Positions 54,468 through 62,137 of a stretch of 64,000 bases of DNA are shown here, piece after piece. The notes beneath the pieces were generated by a model that was not told the DNA's origin, made no database searches, and saw only the letters and a list, made by a program, of their open reading frames with translations. The translations under genes were made by a program, and so were the position numbers. Source of the stretch: a virus; the IMG/VR virus record IMGVR_UViG_3300045412_000261, positions 62,001 through 126,000 of that record. One strand, 5' to 3'. Each line of letters opens with the position of its first letter. The stretch's first letter is position 1.

Positions 54468-55721
54468 ATGAAAGTAGAAAAATTAACTGGGATATTTACA
54501 GGTTCTTTTATTGGAGATGGCTCTCAATTGTCCGGAGTTGTATCCTATACTAATACAGATACTCTAAATTATATAAATTCTAGAAATGTTATTTCCGGAT
54601 CTACCCAAGTTTCTTTTACAGGACTTAGAAATAGACCTACTTTAGTTTCCGGTTCATCTCAAATATCTTTCGCAGGTATAACAAATAAACCGTCTATTAT
54701 ATCTGGAAGTGGTGTTAATGCATACATACCAGTATATCAAGGTAAGAATTTTATAGCTTCTAGTTCTTTATTTCAGACAGGAAGTAATATTAGAATCCAA
54801 TCAACAGGTTATTTACAAATACCTGTAGGAACAACTGGACAAAGAATATTTTCCCCTCCCGGTTCAATAAGATATAATACAACATTAGGAGTAGCCGAAA
54901 TATACAGCGGAACTAGCTGGGTTTCGTTTGCGGAGGGGTCTTATACAATAGAATATATAGTAGTTGCCGGGGGAGGTAGTGGTGGTCAAGGTGGAGGAGG
55001 AGGAGGAGGTGCCGGCGGATTTCTCTCAGGATCCTTGGTTGTGCAAAAAAATAGAACTTATCCAATAACGATAGGTGCAGGAGCAGCAGCAACACCAAAC
55101 TCAGCAGGTCCTGGTGATGTAAATGGTTTAAGTGGAAATAACTCTAGTATATCAGATATAATAGTATGTATAGGCGGTGGAGGAGGTGGAGCTTTCGTTA
55201 CTAATAACTCAGGTCTTTCAGGAGGTTCCGGTGGCGGTGGAGGAGCTACAGTAGGATCCACAGGAGGAGCCGGTAATAGTCCACAAGGGAAAAGAGGTGG
55301 AGACACTGTTTCAAGCAATCTTGGAGCAGGCGGAGGCGGTGGCGCTATGGTTAACGGAGGCGCAGGGCAGCCAACCGCGGGTACAGGAGGCGCAGGAGCT
55401 ACAACTAGATTCACAGGACCTATAACCTCATACGCAGGAGGAGGTGGAGGTGGAGAGTATGGAGGCACGGCTGCCGCAGGTGGTGTTGGAGGAGGTGGTA
55501 CAGGGAATAGTAACTCAAATGGAACCGCTGGTACAGTAAATACAGGTGGAGGCGGTGGTGGTGGTTCTTTCAACACTACTTTCTTTGGAGGGGGTGCCGG
55601 AGGTTCGGGTATAGTAATCTTAAAGTATTACGGAGGACCAAAAGGAATAGGAGGCATAGCTACAACATGGTCCGGTTCTACTATTCATACTTTTACAGGA
55701 GCAGGTTCCTTTACAGCATAA
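54468..55721 (+). CDS. Glycine-rich adhesin fibre
   Basis: 417 residues. The head has GIFTGSFIGDGSQLSGVVSY and NVISGSTQVSFTGL repeats, then VPVGTTGQR-like end strands (PVGTTGQRIFSPPGSIRYN). From about residue 155 the protein is a glycine-rich domain beginning EYIVVAGGGSGGQGGGGGG and ending GGGAGGSGIVILKYYG, as also seen at the end of the first fibre (SGIVVIKYVG). Polyglycine-rich tips are known in distal adhesins of T4-like phages such as S16 gp38. It closes the fibre series before the lysis region. Confidence 0.85.
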   Translation: MKVEKLTGIFTGSFIGDGSQLSGVVSYTNTDTLNYINSRNVISGSTQVSFTGLRNRPTLVSGSSQISFAGITNKPSIISGSGVNAYIPVYQGKNFIASSSLFQTGSNIRIQSTGYLQIPVGTTGQRIFSPPGSIRYNTTLGVAEIYSGTSWVSFAEGSYTIEYIVVAGGGSGGQGGGGGGGAGGFLSGSLVVQKNRTYPITIGAGAAATPNSAGPGDVNGLSGNNSSISDIIVCIGGGGGGAFVTNNSGLSGGSGGGGGATVGSTGGAGNSPQGKRGGDTVSSNLGAGGGGGAMVNGGAGQPTAGTGGAGATTRFTGPITSYAGGGGGGEYGGTAAAGGVGGGGTGNSNSNGTAGTVNTGGGGGGGSFNTTFFGGGAGGSGIVILKYYGGPKGIGGIATTWSGSTIHTFTGAGSFTA

Positions 55722-55747
55722 TTTATATAACATAATAAAAAAACAAA

Positions 55748-56281
55748 ATGCCAGCAAAATCAGAAAAACAACAAAAATTCTTTCAGTTAGTAAAAGCATA
55801 TAAAGATAAAAAAATGTCGGCAGCGGATGTAGGAAAGAATGTAGAAGATGTAGCTAAAAATATGTCAGATAAAGAAATTGAGAAATTTACGAAATTGACA
55901 AAAGAAGATATCCAAGAACTAAAAGAATTATTAAACATAAAAAAAGAAAATGCAATGTCGGATGTAAAACCTAATGATGTGGAGAATGCGGAAGAAGGTA
56001 AGATGGCAAAATATCAAGCTAAAGACATTATGAAATATGCTTTAGAGATTCATAAGATGATAAATGAAAGAGATGATTTACCAGAATGGGTAGAATCTAA
56101 AATAACAAAAGCTCATGATTACATGTCAACTTTATGTCAGTATATGTCAAATGAATTAGAGAATGATCCTAATGCATTTAAGAAAACAGATGAAGGGTAT
56201 TATAGTAGAAAACCTAAGTCAGGAAAAGTAGGAGGCATTGGAAGATTGGTTGGTGCTGCAATGTCAATAGGAAAGAGGTAA
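55748..56281 (+). CDS. Two-module small phage protein
   Basis: 177 residues. The first 60 residues (MPAKSEKQQKFFQLVKAYKD) match a short module common in large phages that begins PAKSxKQQ[KR]FF. The second part (DIMKYALEIHKMINERDDLP, then EWVESKITKAHDYMST) matches another widespread module, with D-[DE]-L-P-[ED]-W-V-x-[SA]-K-I-T-x-A-x-D-Y. The C-terminus is glycine- and basic-rich. Both modules occur in structural gene clusters, but neither has an assigned function to my knowledge. A virion-associated protein is likely. Confidence 0.8.
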   Translation: MPAKSEKQQKFFQLVKAYKDKKMSAADVGKNVEDVAKNMSDKEIEKFTKLTKEDIQELKELLNIKKENAMSDVKPNDVENAEEGKMAKYQAKDIMKYALEIHKMINERDDLPEWVESKITKAHDYMSTLCQYMSNELENDPNAFKKTDEGYYSRKPKSGKVGGIGRLVGAAMSIGKR

Positions 56282-56322
56282 ATGTTTTATATATTTTTTC
56301 GATTTTAAAATAATGTAATAAA

Positions 56323-57207
56323 ATGCAAGACATGGAATTAATAAAAAAAATTCAAGAGTTTTTTGGATTTACTAAGACTGGAGAATATGATTCATTAACT
56401 GAAGCAGCAGTAAAGAATGTGCAAAGAAGTAATGAAGTTTATCCCGACGGAAAATTAGATGATTATACGGTTAACCTTATTTTCGAAGGAGAACTCACAA
56501 CTGATTTTCTAAGTAGAGTAGAAGTGTCCGGCGATTTAGTTATTGATAGAAGACATATGCCCGAAAAGGAATATATAAAAACAGAAACAAAAAAAGAGTA
56601 TATTTTCCTACATCATACAGCCGGATGGGATAATCCATATAATGTTATAAATGGATGGGCTACAGATACTAGGGGTAGAGTAGGAACTCAATATGTTATA
56701 GGTGGACAAAATATTACAAATGTTTCCCATAAATACGATGGTATTATTGTTGAAGCATTTCCAAAAGAGTATTATGCTTATCATTTAGGCATTGGAGCTA
56801 CTTACATGCATTCAAGATCAGTAGGGATTGAATTATGTAATTTCGGATACCTAACAAAAGAGGGTACTAAATTTTACACCTATACAAGAAGGGAAGTGCA
56901 CCCAAGTCAAGTAGTAACATTGAAGAAAGATTTTAGAGGATTTAGATATTTCCATAAATATTCTGACAATCAAATATCTGCATTGAAAAAATTACTTATA
57001 AAAATATCTAACGATCATTCTATTGATTTAAAAAGCGGGCTACACACATATTTCAATTCACAAGATCCATTTATAGCTTTAGATTATAAAGATGACGTAA
57101 AGAAAGGTCTTGTGAAAGGTGTATTCTCTCATACTAATGTTATCATGTCCGGCAAATGGGATATTTTCCCGCAGGATGAAATAGTAGATATGATGAGAAG
57201 TATTTAA
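56323..57207 (+). CDS. Endolysin: N-acetylmuramoyl-L-alanine amidase
   Basis: 294 residues. Residues 4-54 are a peptidoglycan-binding-1-like helical domain (LIKKIQEFFGFTKTGEYDS, then PDGKLDDYTVNLIF). An Amidase_2/PGRP-type domain follows: YIFLHHTAG (zinc His near 97), YVIGG, SRSVGIELCNFG (126-170 region), and near the end FSHTNVIMSGKWDIFP with the second zinc His (about 270) and the Lys/Asp pair. It cleaves the amide bond between muramic acid and peptide to lyse the host. No signal peptide is seen, so a holin is required but not identified here. It overlaps the next convergent gene by 4 bp. Confidence 0.92.
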   Translation: MQDMELIKKIQEFFGFTKTGEYDSLTEAAVKNVQRSNEVYPDGKLDDYTVNLIFEGELTTDFLSRVEVSGDLVIDRRHMPEKEYIKTETKKEYIFLHHTAGWDNPYNVINGWATDTRGRVGTQYVIGGQNITNVSHKYDGIIVEAFPKEYYAYHLGIGATYMHSRSVGIELCNFGYLTKEGTKFYTYTRREVHPSQVVTLKKDFRGFRYFHKYSDNQISALKKLLIKISNDHSIDLKSGLHTYFNSQDPFIALDYKDDVKKGLVKGVFSHTNVIMSGKWDIFPQDEIVDMMRSI

Positions 57208-57782
57208 ACAACAGGATCATAAGTCTCTGTTTCTTTAGGATTTCTTATTTTTTTGGAAAGAGGTATAAAGAATTTGTCTTCCTTACCATCTATATCTTTT
57301 GACAGGTCATAAATATTTCCCATGACTTCAAAAGGGCATATTAAATCAGTTAAATCTTCATTAGAGAAATTATGTCCTATTATTTTTTGTATCTCCTTTA
57401 GTTTATCTTTTGTTATGTTACTAATGATATTTAATCTTTTGAGTTCTTGGTATCTATATAATGGATAGTCCCCGCAGAAAAATTGTAAAGTGATTGGATT
57501 CCATCTTACCCTTTCTAGCTTTATATATAGCTTGTAATCATCACCAATAAATCTACTAAGTATGTTATCATTTTCGTAGATTCTATTCCCTAAAGAGTCC
57601 CTAAAGCCAGTCCATGCATCACAGGATTCGAGAGAAAATCCTCTATGTGTTCCTGTATAAACATATCCTAAATCCTTATTGTCATTATCAAATATGTTCT
57701 CAAATACCTCAATGATTTCTCCTTTTTTTAATTCAGCAAAACTTTTTTCCGCTCTAAATCTCAGTCTAAAAATAGTCTCCAT
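57204..57782 (-). CDS. YopX-like phage protein
   Basis: 192 residues from the ATG at 57782. An upstream in-frame start at 57839 would add a Tyr-rich, unlikely leader, so I reject it. The centre and end fit the YopX family: GFRDSLGNRIYENDNILSRF near residue 62 (family L-x-D-x-x-G-x-x-I-Y-E-x-D) and CPFEVMGNIYDL near 152 (family EVIGNI[YH]). YopX proteins are widespread in phages of Firmicutes and Bacteroidetes, and their function is not known. It converges on the lysin gene with a 4-bp overlap. Confidence 0.8.
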   Translation of the reverse strand: METIFRLRFRAEKSFAELKKGEIIEVFENIFDNDNKDLGYVYTGTHRGFSLESCDAWTGFRDSLGNRIYENDNILSRFIGDDYKLYIKLERVRWNPITLQFFCGDYPLYRYQELKRLNIISNITKDKLKEIQKIIGHNFSNEDLTDLICPFEVMGNIYDLSKDIDGKEDKFFIPLSKKIRNPKETETYDPVV

Positions 57783-57816
57783 AGTGTGTTCGTGTTTTAA
57801 ATAGTAATAATAAGCG

Positions 57817-57847
57817 CAAATATAATAAAAACAATCCACTTACGCAA
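57817..57847 (-). promoter_or_regulatory. Host-type promoter candidate for the YopX-like gene
   Basis: Read leftwards: TTG (57847-57845), 20 bp, then TATATTTG (57824-57817), an exact TAnnTTTG. The -7 element is 34 bp before the ATG at 57782. The spacing is one base longer than usual. No comparable site was found for the divergent sulfotransferase gene. Confidence 0.4.
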
Positions 57848-57896
57848 CTATTTTTTTAATTTTTACGTTAAATAATTGTTTATAACATTGTATATC

Positions 57897-58574
57897 ATGA
57901 TTATATCTCACAAATATAAATGTATCTTCATAAGAATTCCAAAGACCGGTTCAACTAGTGTAGAGACATATTTAAAAGAAGTTGACCCGGATTGTATTTC
58001 ATCAGGGGATAAACCTCCGTATGGGCACGACACATGTTCTCAATTACTAGAACAGCATGGTCATACAATATGGAACTCTTATTATAAATTTACTTTCATT
58101 CGAGAGCCTTATCAGTGGTACAAATCCTACTACTCGGATCTTTTGAATTATTCATGGGATAAAGATAGTGAACTAGCAAAAAAAAGTTTAGGTTTAATAT
58201 TGACAGATGATAATACTTTACCCGAACCTGTTAATTACACATTATATGAAAAGCACATAATTATAATTCAATTACTCAATGATTTTTGGTTTTATCCTAC
58301 TATAAATGAAAATATAATGGATAGTCATGTAACTCAAGTATCTTGGATAGATAAACCCATTAATTTTATTGGAAGAACAGAATTTTTAGATGAAGATTTT
58401 AGGGATATATGTAATAAATTAAGTATTCCATTTACAGAATTAAAAAGATTGAATACATCAGATTCACATAAATTAAGTCATAGTGAAGGATCTAAAAGAC
58501 TGATAAAATGTTTAGCGGAAAAAGATTTAGAATTATACTACAATCTAAAACCTTTAACAAATAATCGTTATTAA
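57897..58574 (+). CDS. Sulfotransferase family protein
   Basis: 225 residues from the ATG at 57897; a TTG seven codons earlier is less likely. The N-terminus IISHKYKCIFIRIPKTGSTS holds the 5'-phosphosulfate-binding loop PKTGSTS (residues 15-21), and FTFIREPYQWYKSYY (66-79) is the 3'-phosphate-binding motif with R69. FIGRTEFLDEDF near 163 is typical of the Sulfotransfer_2 type. Such enzymes move sulfate from PAPS to sugars or other acceptors. A catalytic His is not obvious. In a phage it could modify host surface glycans or phage components. It stands alone between divergent neighbours. Confidence 0.82.
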   Translation: MIISHKYKCIFIRIPKTGSTSVETYLKEVDPDCISSGDKPPYGHDTCSQLLEQHGHTIWNSYYKFTFIREPYQWYKSYYSDLLNYSWDKDSELAKKSLGLILTDDNTLPEPVNYTLYEKHIIIIQLLNDFWFYPTINENIMDSHVTQVSWIDKPINFIGRTEFLDEDFRDICNKLSIPFTELKRLNTSDSHKLSHSEGSKRLIKCLAEKDLELYYNLKPLTNNRY

Positions 58575-58616
58575 TGTGTAATTATACAAAAGAGTAAGTT
58601 TATAGCAAAATAACAC

Positions 58617-58629
58617 TATTTATAATAAA
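58617..58629 (+). promoter_or_regulatory. Late-promoter-like motif TATTTATAATAAA
   Basis: Exact match to the recurring pattern, ending 10 bp before the ATG at 58640, in a 65-bp gap after the sulfotransferase gene. It would start a transcript covering 58640 onward, including the ParB-like genes. Function inferred. Confidence 0.45.
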
Positions 58630-58639
58630 AGCAAATATT

Positions 58640-58918
58640 ATGGGAAGACCTAAAAAAACAGAAGTAGATTCTAAAATAGAGAATCCGGAAACAAAAAAAC
58701 CGAGAAAAGCATCTACTAAATCTAAAGAATTTATGGATGCCTCAGGTTTTAGAACTACAATACCTCCAGGGGATGCTTATAAATTAAAAATGACTACTTC
58801 AGAAGGTGAAAAAATTATTATTAGCGAAAATTTGTCACAGATAGTGGATGCGATAAAAAAATTAAAACAAGATTTTAAAAAGGTTAAAATAGATTTTAGT
58901 AAAGTTATTAAGACTTAG
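58640..58918 (+). CDS. Small basic protein with AT-hook-like start
   Basis: 92 residues. The N-terminal 30 residues are basic and begin MGRPKKTEVDSK, with a GRPKK AT-hook-like core and KKPRKAS after it. The C-terminal half is a compact alpha/beta unit (FRTTIPPGDAYKLKMTTSEG, then KIIISENLSQIVDAIKKLK). It may bind DNA in the minor groove. No family is recognised. It ends with TAG, showing that TAG works as a normal stop in this phage. Confidence 0.72.
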   Translation: MGRPKKTEVDSKIENPETKKPRKASTKSKEFMDASGFRTTIPPGDAYKLKMTTSEGEKIIISENLSQIVDAIKKLKQDFKKVKIDFSKVIKT

Positions 58919-58924
58919 CCTAGA

Positions 58925-59017
58925 ATGATTAATGAGAATCTCGGTAAATCTATATTATATAAATTAAAAGATGCTACACTAAATTTTTTAGATGTTTTAA
59001 AAAATAGTTTTACATGA
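58925..59017 (+). CDS. Possible 30-residue protein coupled to the next gene
   Basis: ATG at 58925 opens 30 codons (MINENLGKSILYKLKDATL, then NFLDVLKNSFT) and stops at TGA 59015-59017, which overlaps the next ATG as ATGA. It fills the 95-bp gap between two genes completely, and ATGA junctions are frequent in this genome. It could be a real small protein or a leader that couples translation. Too short for a function. Confidence 0.4.
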   Translation: MINENLGKSILYKLKDATLNFLDVLKNSFT

Positions 59018-59523
59018 GTGGTATTATTATTACTGATTATTTGAGGAGGTATTTACGAAAAGATTTAGATAATTTTCATAAGTATTTACAGATTATAGCG
59101 GAAGAAGGTGCTGATTATAGTGATAGATTAATTCGCCGCAGGGATAAACTACATTTAGATGCAATTAAAGGATTGTTTGCATTTGTTGTAGATTCCAAAA
59201 CATTTAATGATATTTCTTCCGCAGATAGAATATATTTTTTAATTGATGCCATGTATTATTATTTTCCATTCGGAAGACATGAAAAAATGAGAAAAGATGA
59301 AGCATTCATTTATGATGTGTTTATAAAAGAATGTAGAAAAGAAGATGTATTAAGAAGACAAGAATATGAGAAATGGTTAGTTAAAAAAAAGGGCGGGGAT
59401 TATTGGAAATGGATGCACCAGATATTAGGAGCTGATTGGGAAGAATCCAAAAAAGAATCAATGAAAATGAAAAAAGCATATAAAGAAAGAGTTAAAAGAA
59501 AAGAATTAAGAAATGAATCTTAA
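59014..59523 (+). CDS. Unknown helical protein
   Basis: 169 residues, highly charged and helical. The middle reads SADRIYFLIDAMYYYFPFGR and the C-terminal third is very basic (KKKGGDYWKWMHQILGADWE, then KKAYKERVKRKELRN), so nucleic-acid binding is possible. No motif is recognised. It comes between the 30-residue frame and the terminase-small-subunit-like gene, in a packed rightward run. Function unknown. Confidence 0.72.
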   Translation: MSGIIITDYLRRYLRKDLDNFHKYLQIIAEEGADYSDRLIRRRDKLHLDAIKGLFAFVVDSKTFNDISSADRIYFLIDAMYYYFPFGRHEKMRKDEAFIYDVFIKECRKEDVLRRQEYEKWLVKKKGGDYWKWMHQILGADWEESKKESMKMKKAYKERVKRKELRNES

Positions 59524-59538
59524 AAATAAATAAACAAC

Positions 59539-59856
59539 ATGAATTATAATGATGAAGATTTTTTAAGAAGAATAGTAGGAGTAGGAACATTAGGATACTC
59601 ATTAGAAAAAATAATAAATGTATTAGACATTCCTACATCTGAAATAACAACATTTAGCAACGAATTTTATAATAAAAATAGTGAAGTATATAGAGCATAC
59701 AAAAAAGGAATAGATAAAGCAGACTACGTCATAGACATGAAACTATTTGAAGAAGCTAAAAGTGGAAACATAAGAGCTTTAAAAAAATATGAAGAAAGAA
59801 AAGATAAAGAAATATATAGACAAAGAAGAGCACAAACATTAAAAGATGAAGAATAA
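59539..59856 (+). CDS. Small HTH-type protein resembling terminase small subunits
   Basis: 105 residues. The first half can fold as a helix-turn-helix (FLRRIVGVGTLGYSLEKIIN, then LDIPTSEITTFSNEF). The second half (YRAYKKGIDKADYVIDMKLF, then EEAKSGNIRALKKYEERKDK) has the Y-x-x-G-...-A-x-x-G-N-x-x-A-L-x-x-x-x-E-x-[RK] pattern of small terminase and related DNA-binding phage proteins. It overlaps the first ParB-like gene by 11 bp. It is far from the large terminase (over 55 kb), so it may be a site-specific DNA-binding partner of the ParB proteins instead. Confidence 0.72.
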   Translation: MNYNDEDFLRRIVGVGTLGYSLEKIINVLDIPTSEITTFSNEFYNKNSEVYRAYKKGIDKADYVIDMKLFEEAKSGNIRALKKYEERKDKEIYRQRRAQTLKDEE

Positions 59857-60460
59857 TATTGAATATATAGATGTAAATAGATTATCGGAGAATCCAAGAA
59901 ATAGTAAAATACATCCGGATGAGCAGATAGGTAAATTAATGAAGAGCATTACAGAGTTTGGGTTTAACATTCCCATTCTCATTGATAAAAAAAACATGAT
60001 TATTGCTGGACATGCTAGATTTACAGCAGCTAAGGCATTACATATAGAATCAATCCCATGTATCCGCATTGAGAATTTAACAGATGATCAAATAAGAGCT
60101 TATTCCATAGCAGATAATAAATTAACAGAATTAGGGGAATGGGACTACACAAAACTAAGCGATGAATTAGAATATCTCAATTCTATTGACATAGATGCAA
60201 TGGCCATGGGATTTGATTATGAAGATTTTGAAATGCTTAATGAATCTTTTCAAAATGATACTGACATCTTATCCACAAATAAATCTGAATCTTCTCCTGC
60301 ATCTAAAAATAAAAAAAGCATTGTCTTCTCATATAACATAGAAGATTATACAAACATGATGAAGAAATTCAAGACAGTAATGAATGAGAACGACCTAAAA
60401 GCTAATTCTGAAGTTATAAGATTATTGATTGAACATTACAATGAAAGACATCATGAGTAA
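59846..60460 (+). CDS. ParB/sulfiredoxin-like nuclease-domain protein 1
   Basis: 204 residues. The ParB-N fold is clear in residues 5-95: VNRLSENPRNSKIHPDEQIG, then LMKSITEFGFNIPILID, box II IIAGHARFTAA (52-62), PCIRIENLTDDQIRAYSIAD and NKLTELGEWD. There is no HTH or dimerisation domain of chromosomal ParB. Phage proteins of this type are usually next to DNA methyltransferases or base-modification genes; some ParB-like domains bind or hydrolyse nucleotides. The C-terminal 80 residues are family-specific. A paralogue follows with an 8-bp overlap. Confidence 0.88.
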   Translation: MKNNIEYIDVNRLSENPRNSKIHPDEQIGKLMKSITEFGFNIPILIDKKNMIIAGHARFTAAKALHIESIPCIRIENLTDDQIRAYSIADNKLTELGEWDYTKLSDELEYLNSIDIDAMAMGFDYEDFEMLNESFQNDTDILSTNKSESSPASKNKKSIVFSYNIEDYTNMMKKFKTVMNENDLKANSEVIRLLIEHYNERHHE

Positions 60461-61031
60461 ATTAAATATAGAAATTGTCAAAATAGATGAAATAAAAGAA
60501 TCAAATTATAATTCGAGAATACACAGCGAAGTTCAAATAGAGAAGATTGCCAACAGTATTAATGAATTTGGTTTTGTTAATCCCATTATTGTAGATGAAA
60601 ACAATGAAATAATAGCTGGACATGGTAGATATAGAGCAGCACTATTTAATAAATTAAAAGAAGTTCCTATTATACGTCTAATCCATCTCACCGAAGATAA
60701 TAAGAGAGCATTTATCATAGCGGATAATAAAATAGCGCTTTCCGGAGAATGGGATTATGATATGTTGAAAGATGAATTTGATATTATACTTAAGAGTGAA
60801 ATGGATATTGACTTGTTAGGATTCAATAAAAAGTTTATAGATTCAATGTTTAAAGAAAAAAATCCGGATGCTTTAGTTGTACATAAGTTAAAGACATTGA
60901 AAATAAATTTCGATGCTGACGATTATGATACTACAATTGATTCAATAAATGATATTATGGATAAAGAGGGTTGCGTAGATCATGAAGAAGTCTTAGTTAG
61001 ATTACTTGATTTTTATTTAGCAAAAGCATAG
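60453..61031 (+). CDS. ParB/sulfiredoxin-like nuclease-domain protein 2
   Basis: 192 residues from the ATG at 60453, overlapping the previous stop by 8 bp; earlier in-frame starts (60429 TTG, 60441 ATG) lie deeper in the preceding gene. It is a paralogue of the first: VKIDEIKESNYNSRIHSEVQ, ANSINEFGFVNPIIVDENNE, IIAGHGRYRAA (53-63), LTEDNKRAFIIADNKIALSG and EWDYDMLKDEF. It stops at TAG. The reading frame beyond the TAG runs into the truncated third ParB-like sequence, so the present end could itself be the result of rearrangement. Confidence 0.87.
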   Translation: MSKLNIEIVKIDEIKESNYNSRIHSEVQIEKIANSINEFGFVNPIIVDENNEIIAGHGRYRAALFNKLKEVPIIRLIHLTEDNKRAFIIADNKIALSGEWDYDMLKDEFDIILKSEMDIDLLGFNKKFIDSMFKEKNPDALVVHKLKTLKINFDADDYDTTIDSINDIMDKEGCVDHEEVLVRLLDFYLAKA

Positions 61032-61037
61032 TACAAT

Positions 61038-61160
61038 ATGAAATTATCCGATATAAAACCAAATCCTAAGAATCCGCACACAATATCAGAGGAAAAATTA
61101 GAAAAATTAAAAAATAGTATTGTAGAAATGCCCAAGGGTCTTTCTATAAAGCCAAAGTAA
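61038..61160 (+). pseudogene. Truncated third ParB-like gene
   Basis: 40 codons starting ATG at 61038: MKLSDIKPNPKNPHTISEEK, then LEKLKNSIVEMPKGLSIKPK and TAA. This is the first segment of a ParB-N domain (the place where relatives read LxxRPIVVD), and box II with GHxRxxA is missing. It is in frame with ParB 2 across its TAG stop, 2 codons apart. Sequence past 61118 continues in another frame as the ADDT-like remnant, so a deletion probably joined the two. Confidence 0.75.
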
Positions 61161-61753
61161 TTTATATAAAAAATAGAAGAAAAGTTTTTTTGGACTTTTA
61201 CGAATTTCACTTAAAAAACAAGGCTCACGCAGGAGCCATATATTATGCATTTCCATATATTTTTGAATCATTAAATATGAGTATGAATCAAAAACTTTGG
61301 TTCTCCTTTATAAATGGATGCACTTAGAATGTAGTAAGTACTTATTTAATATATAAAGAATTCCTAGACTTAGATAATATAGATGTATTTAAATTATATG
61401 ATTTTTTTAGAAAAAATTATACTAAATTTGGCTAGGATATAGATAGAAGATATGCAAAAAATAAATTTGAAGATTGTATAAAAAATTATATAAAAAAACA
61501 GAATAAAATAGCAATTTTTGAAGGTGATAGATTTTCTAATTCAAAATTTATAAATAAATCTAACCCGTGTATCCTTAAGATACTAGGAGATGGAGAAAAA
61601 GGAAGAATTATAAGAAAAAGTAATCAATCCCTTAGACATATAAAAAGTATATCTACTAGGGTGAACAATATAAAAGCACATAAAAACTTTAGTAATTCAT
61701 CAGATTTTTAATTCTATATACAAAATTTAATTTCAGAAATAGAAAATAAATAA
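61118..61753 (+). pseudogene. Wrecked ADDT / aGPT-PPlase-like thymine-modification gene
   Basis: A coherent coding frame without a start and with three internal stops: TAG at 61325, TAG at 61433 and TAA at 61709. It reads VFLDFYEFHLKNKAHAGAIY (from 61184), YAFPYIFESLNMSMNQKLWF, SFINGCT*NVVSTYLIYKEF, then KFG*DIDRRYAKNKFEDCI. I recall this arrangement (FH...KAHAG, EQ-LWF, NG-x-TQN, W-D-x-DRRY) from the alpha-glutamyl/putrescinyl thymine pyrophosphorylase / ADDT family of phages with hypermodified thymine. The stops fall at the usual Gln and Trp. The last 90 codons (ILGDGEKGRIIRKSNQ) are not recognised and may come from another gene. It fills the 61161-61771 gap. Confidence 0.6.
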
Positions 61754-61771
61754 TACTTATATAAAAAAACT

Positions 61772-62137
61772 ATGATAAACGAATATATTGGATTTTTACT
61801 ACATTCTAGTACCCAAACAAGAATTTATCATTTACAAACATCATCTTACGCAAAACATAAAGCCTTAAATAAATATTATGATACTATTTTAGACCTCGTA
61901 GATTCTTTGGCAGAAGCATATCAAGGTAAATATGGTATTATAAAAGATATTAAAGTGCCTGGAAGTATCAAAAATATAGAAACAGATGATGATATTGTAA
62001 AATATTTTGGAACTCTATCCAATTATGTAGATAATAAAGTTAAAGACTTACCCGAAGACACATATCTTAGAAATATCTGTGACGAAATAGCAAGTTTAAT
62101 ATACCAAACGACTTACTTACTTAAGAATCTTGATTAA
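61772..62137 (+). CDS. DUF5856-like phage protein
   Basis: 121 residues, all helical. IGFLLHSSTQTRIYHLQTSS (residues 6-25), YAKHKALNKYYDTILDLVDS and LAEAYQGKYGIIKD match an unnamed phage family that I associate with DUF5856, present in many phages of Bacteroidetes. The spaced His and Glu residues resemble a ferritin-like or Dps-like four-helix bundle, which is inference. It is convergent with the next gene, overlapping by 17 bp. Confidence 0.75.
   Translation: MINEYIGFLLHSSTQTRIYHLQTSSYAKHKALNKYYDTILDLVDSLAEAYQGKYGIIKDIKVPGSIKNIETDDDIVKYFGTLSNYVDNKVKDLPEDTYLRNICDEIASLIYQTTYLLKNLD

Noticed and set aside
57783-57839. Longer N-terminus for the YopX-like gene
   Set aside because: The added 19 residues are Tyr/Cys-rich and overlap the promoter-like element; the ATG at 57782 gives a normal start.
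61118-61753. TAG read as an amino acid (Gln), as in some phages of Bacteroidetes
   Set aside because: Two in-frame TAGs fall at expected Gln/Trp positions, but TAG is the ordinary stop of several intact genes here (58640-58918, 60453-61031, 44479-45042, 27378-28502), there is also an in-frame TAA, and no start codon. Decay is simpler.
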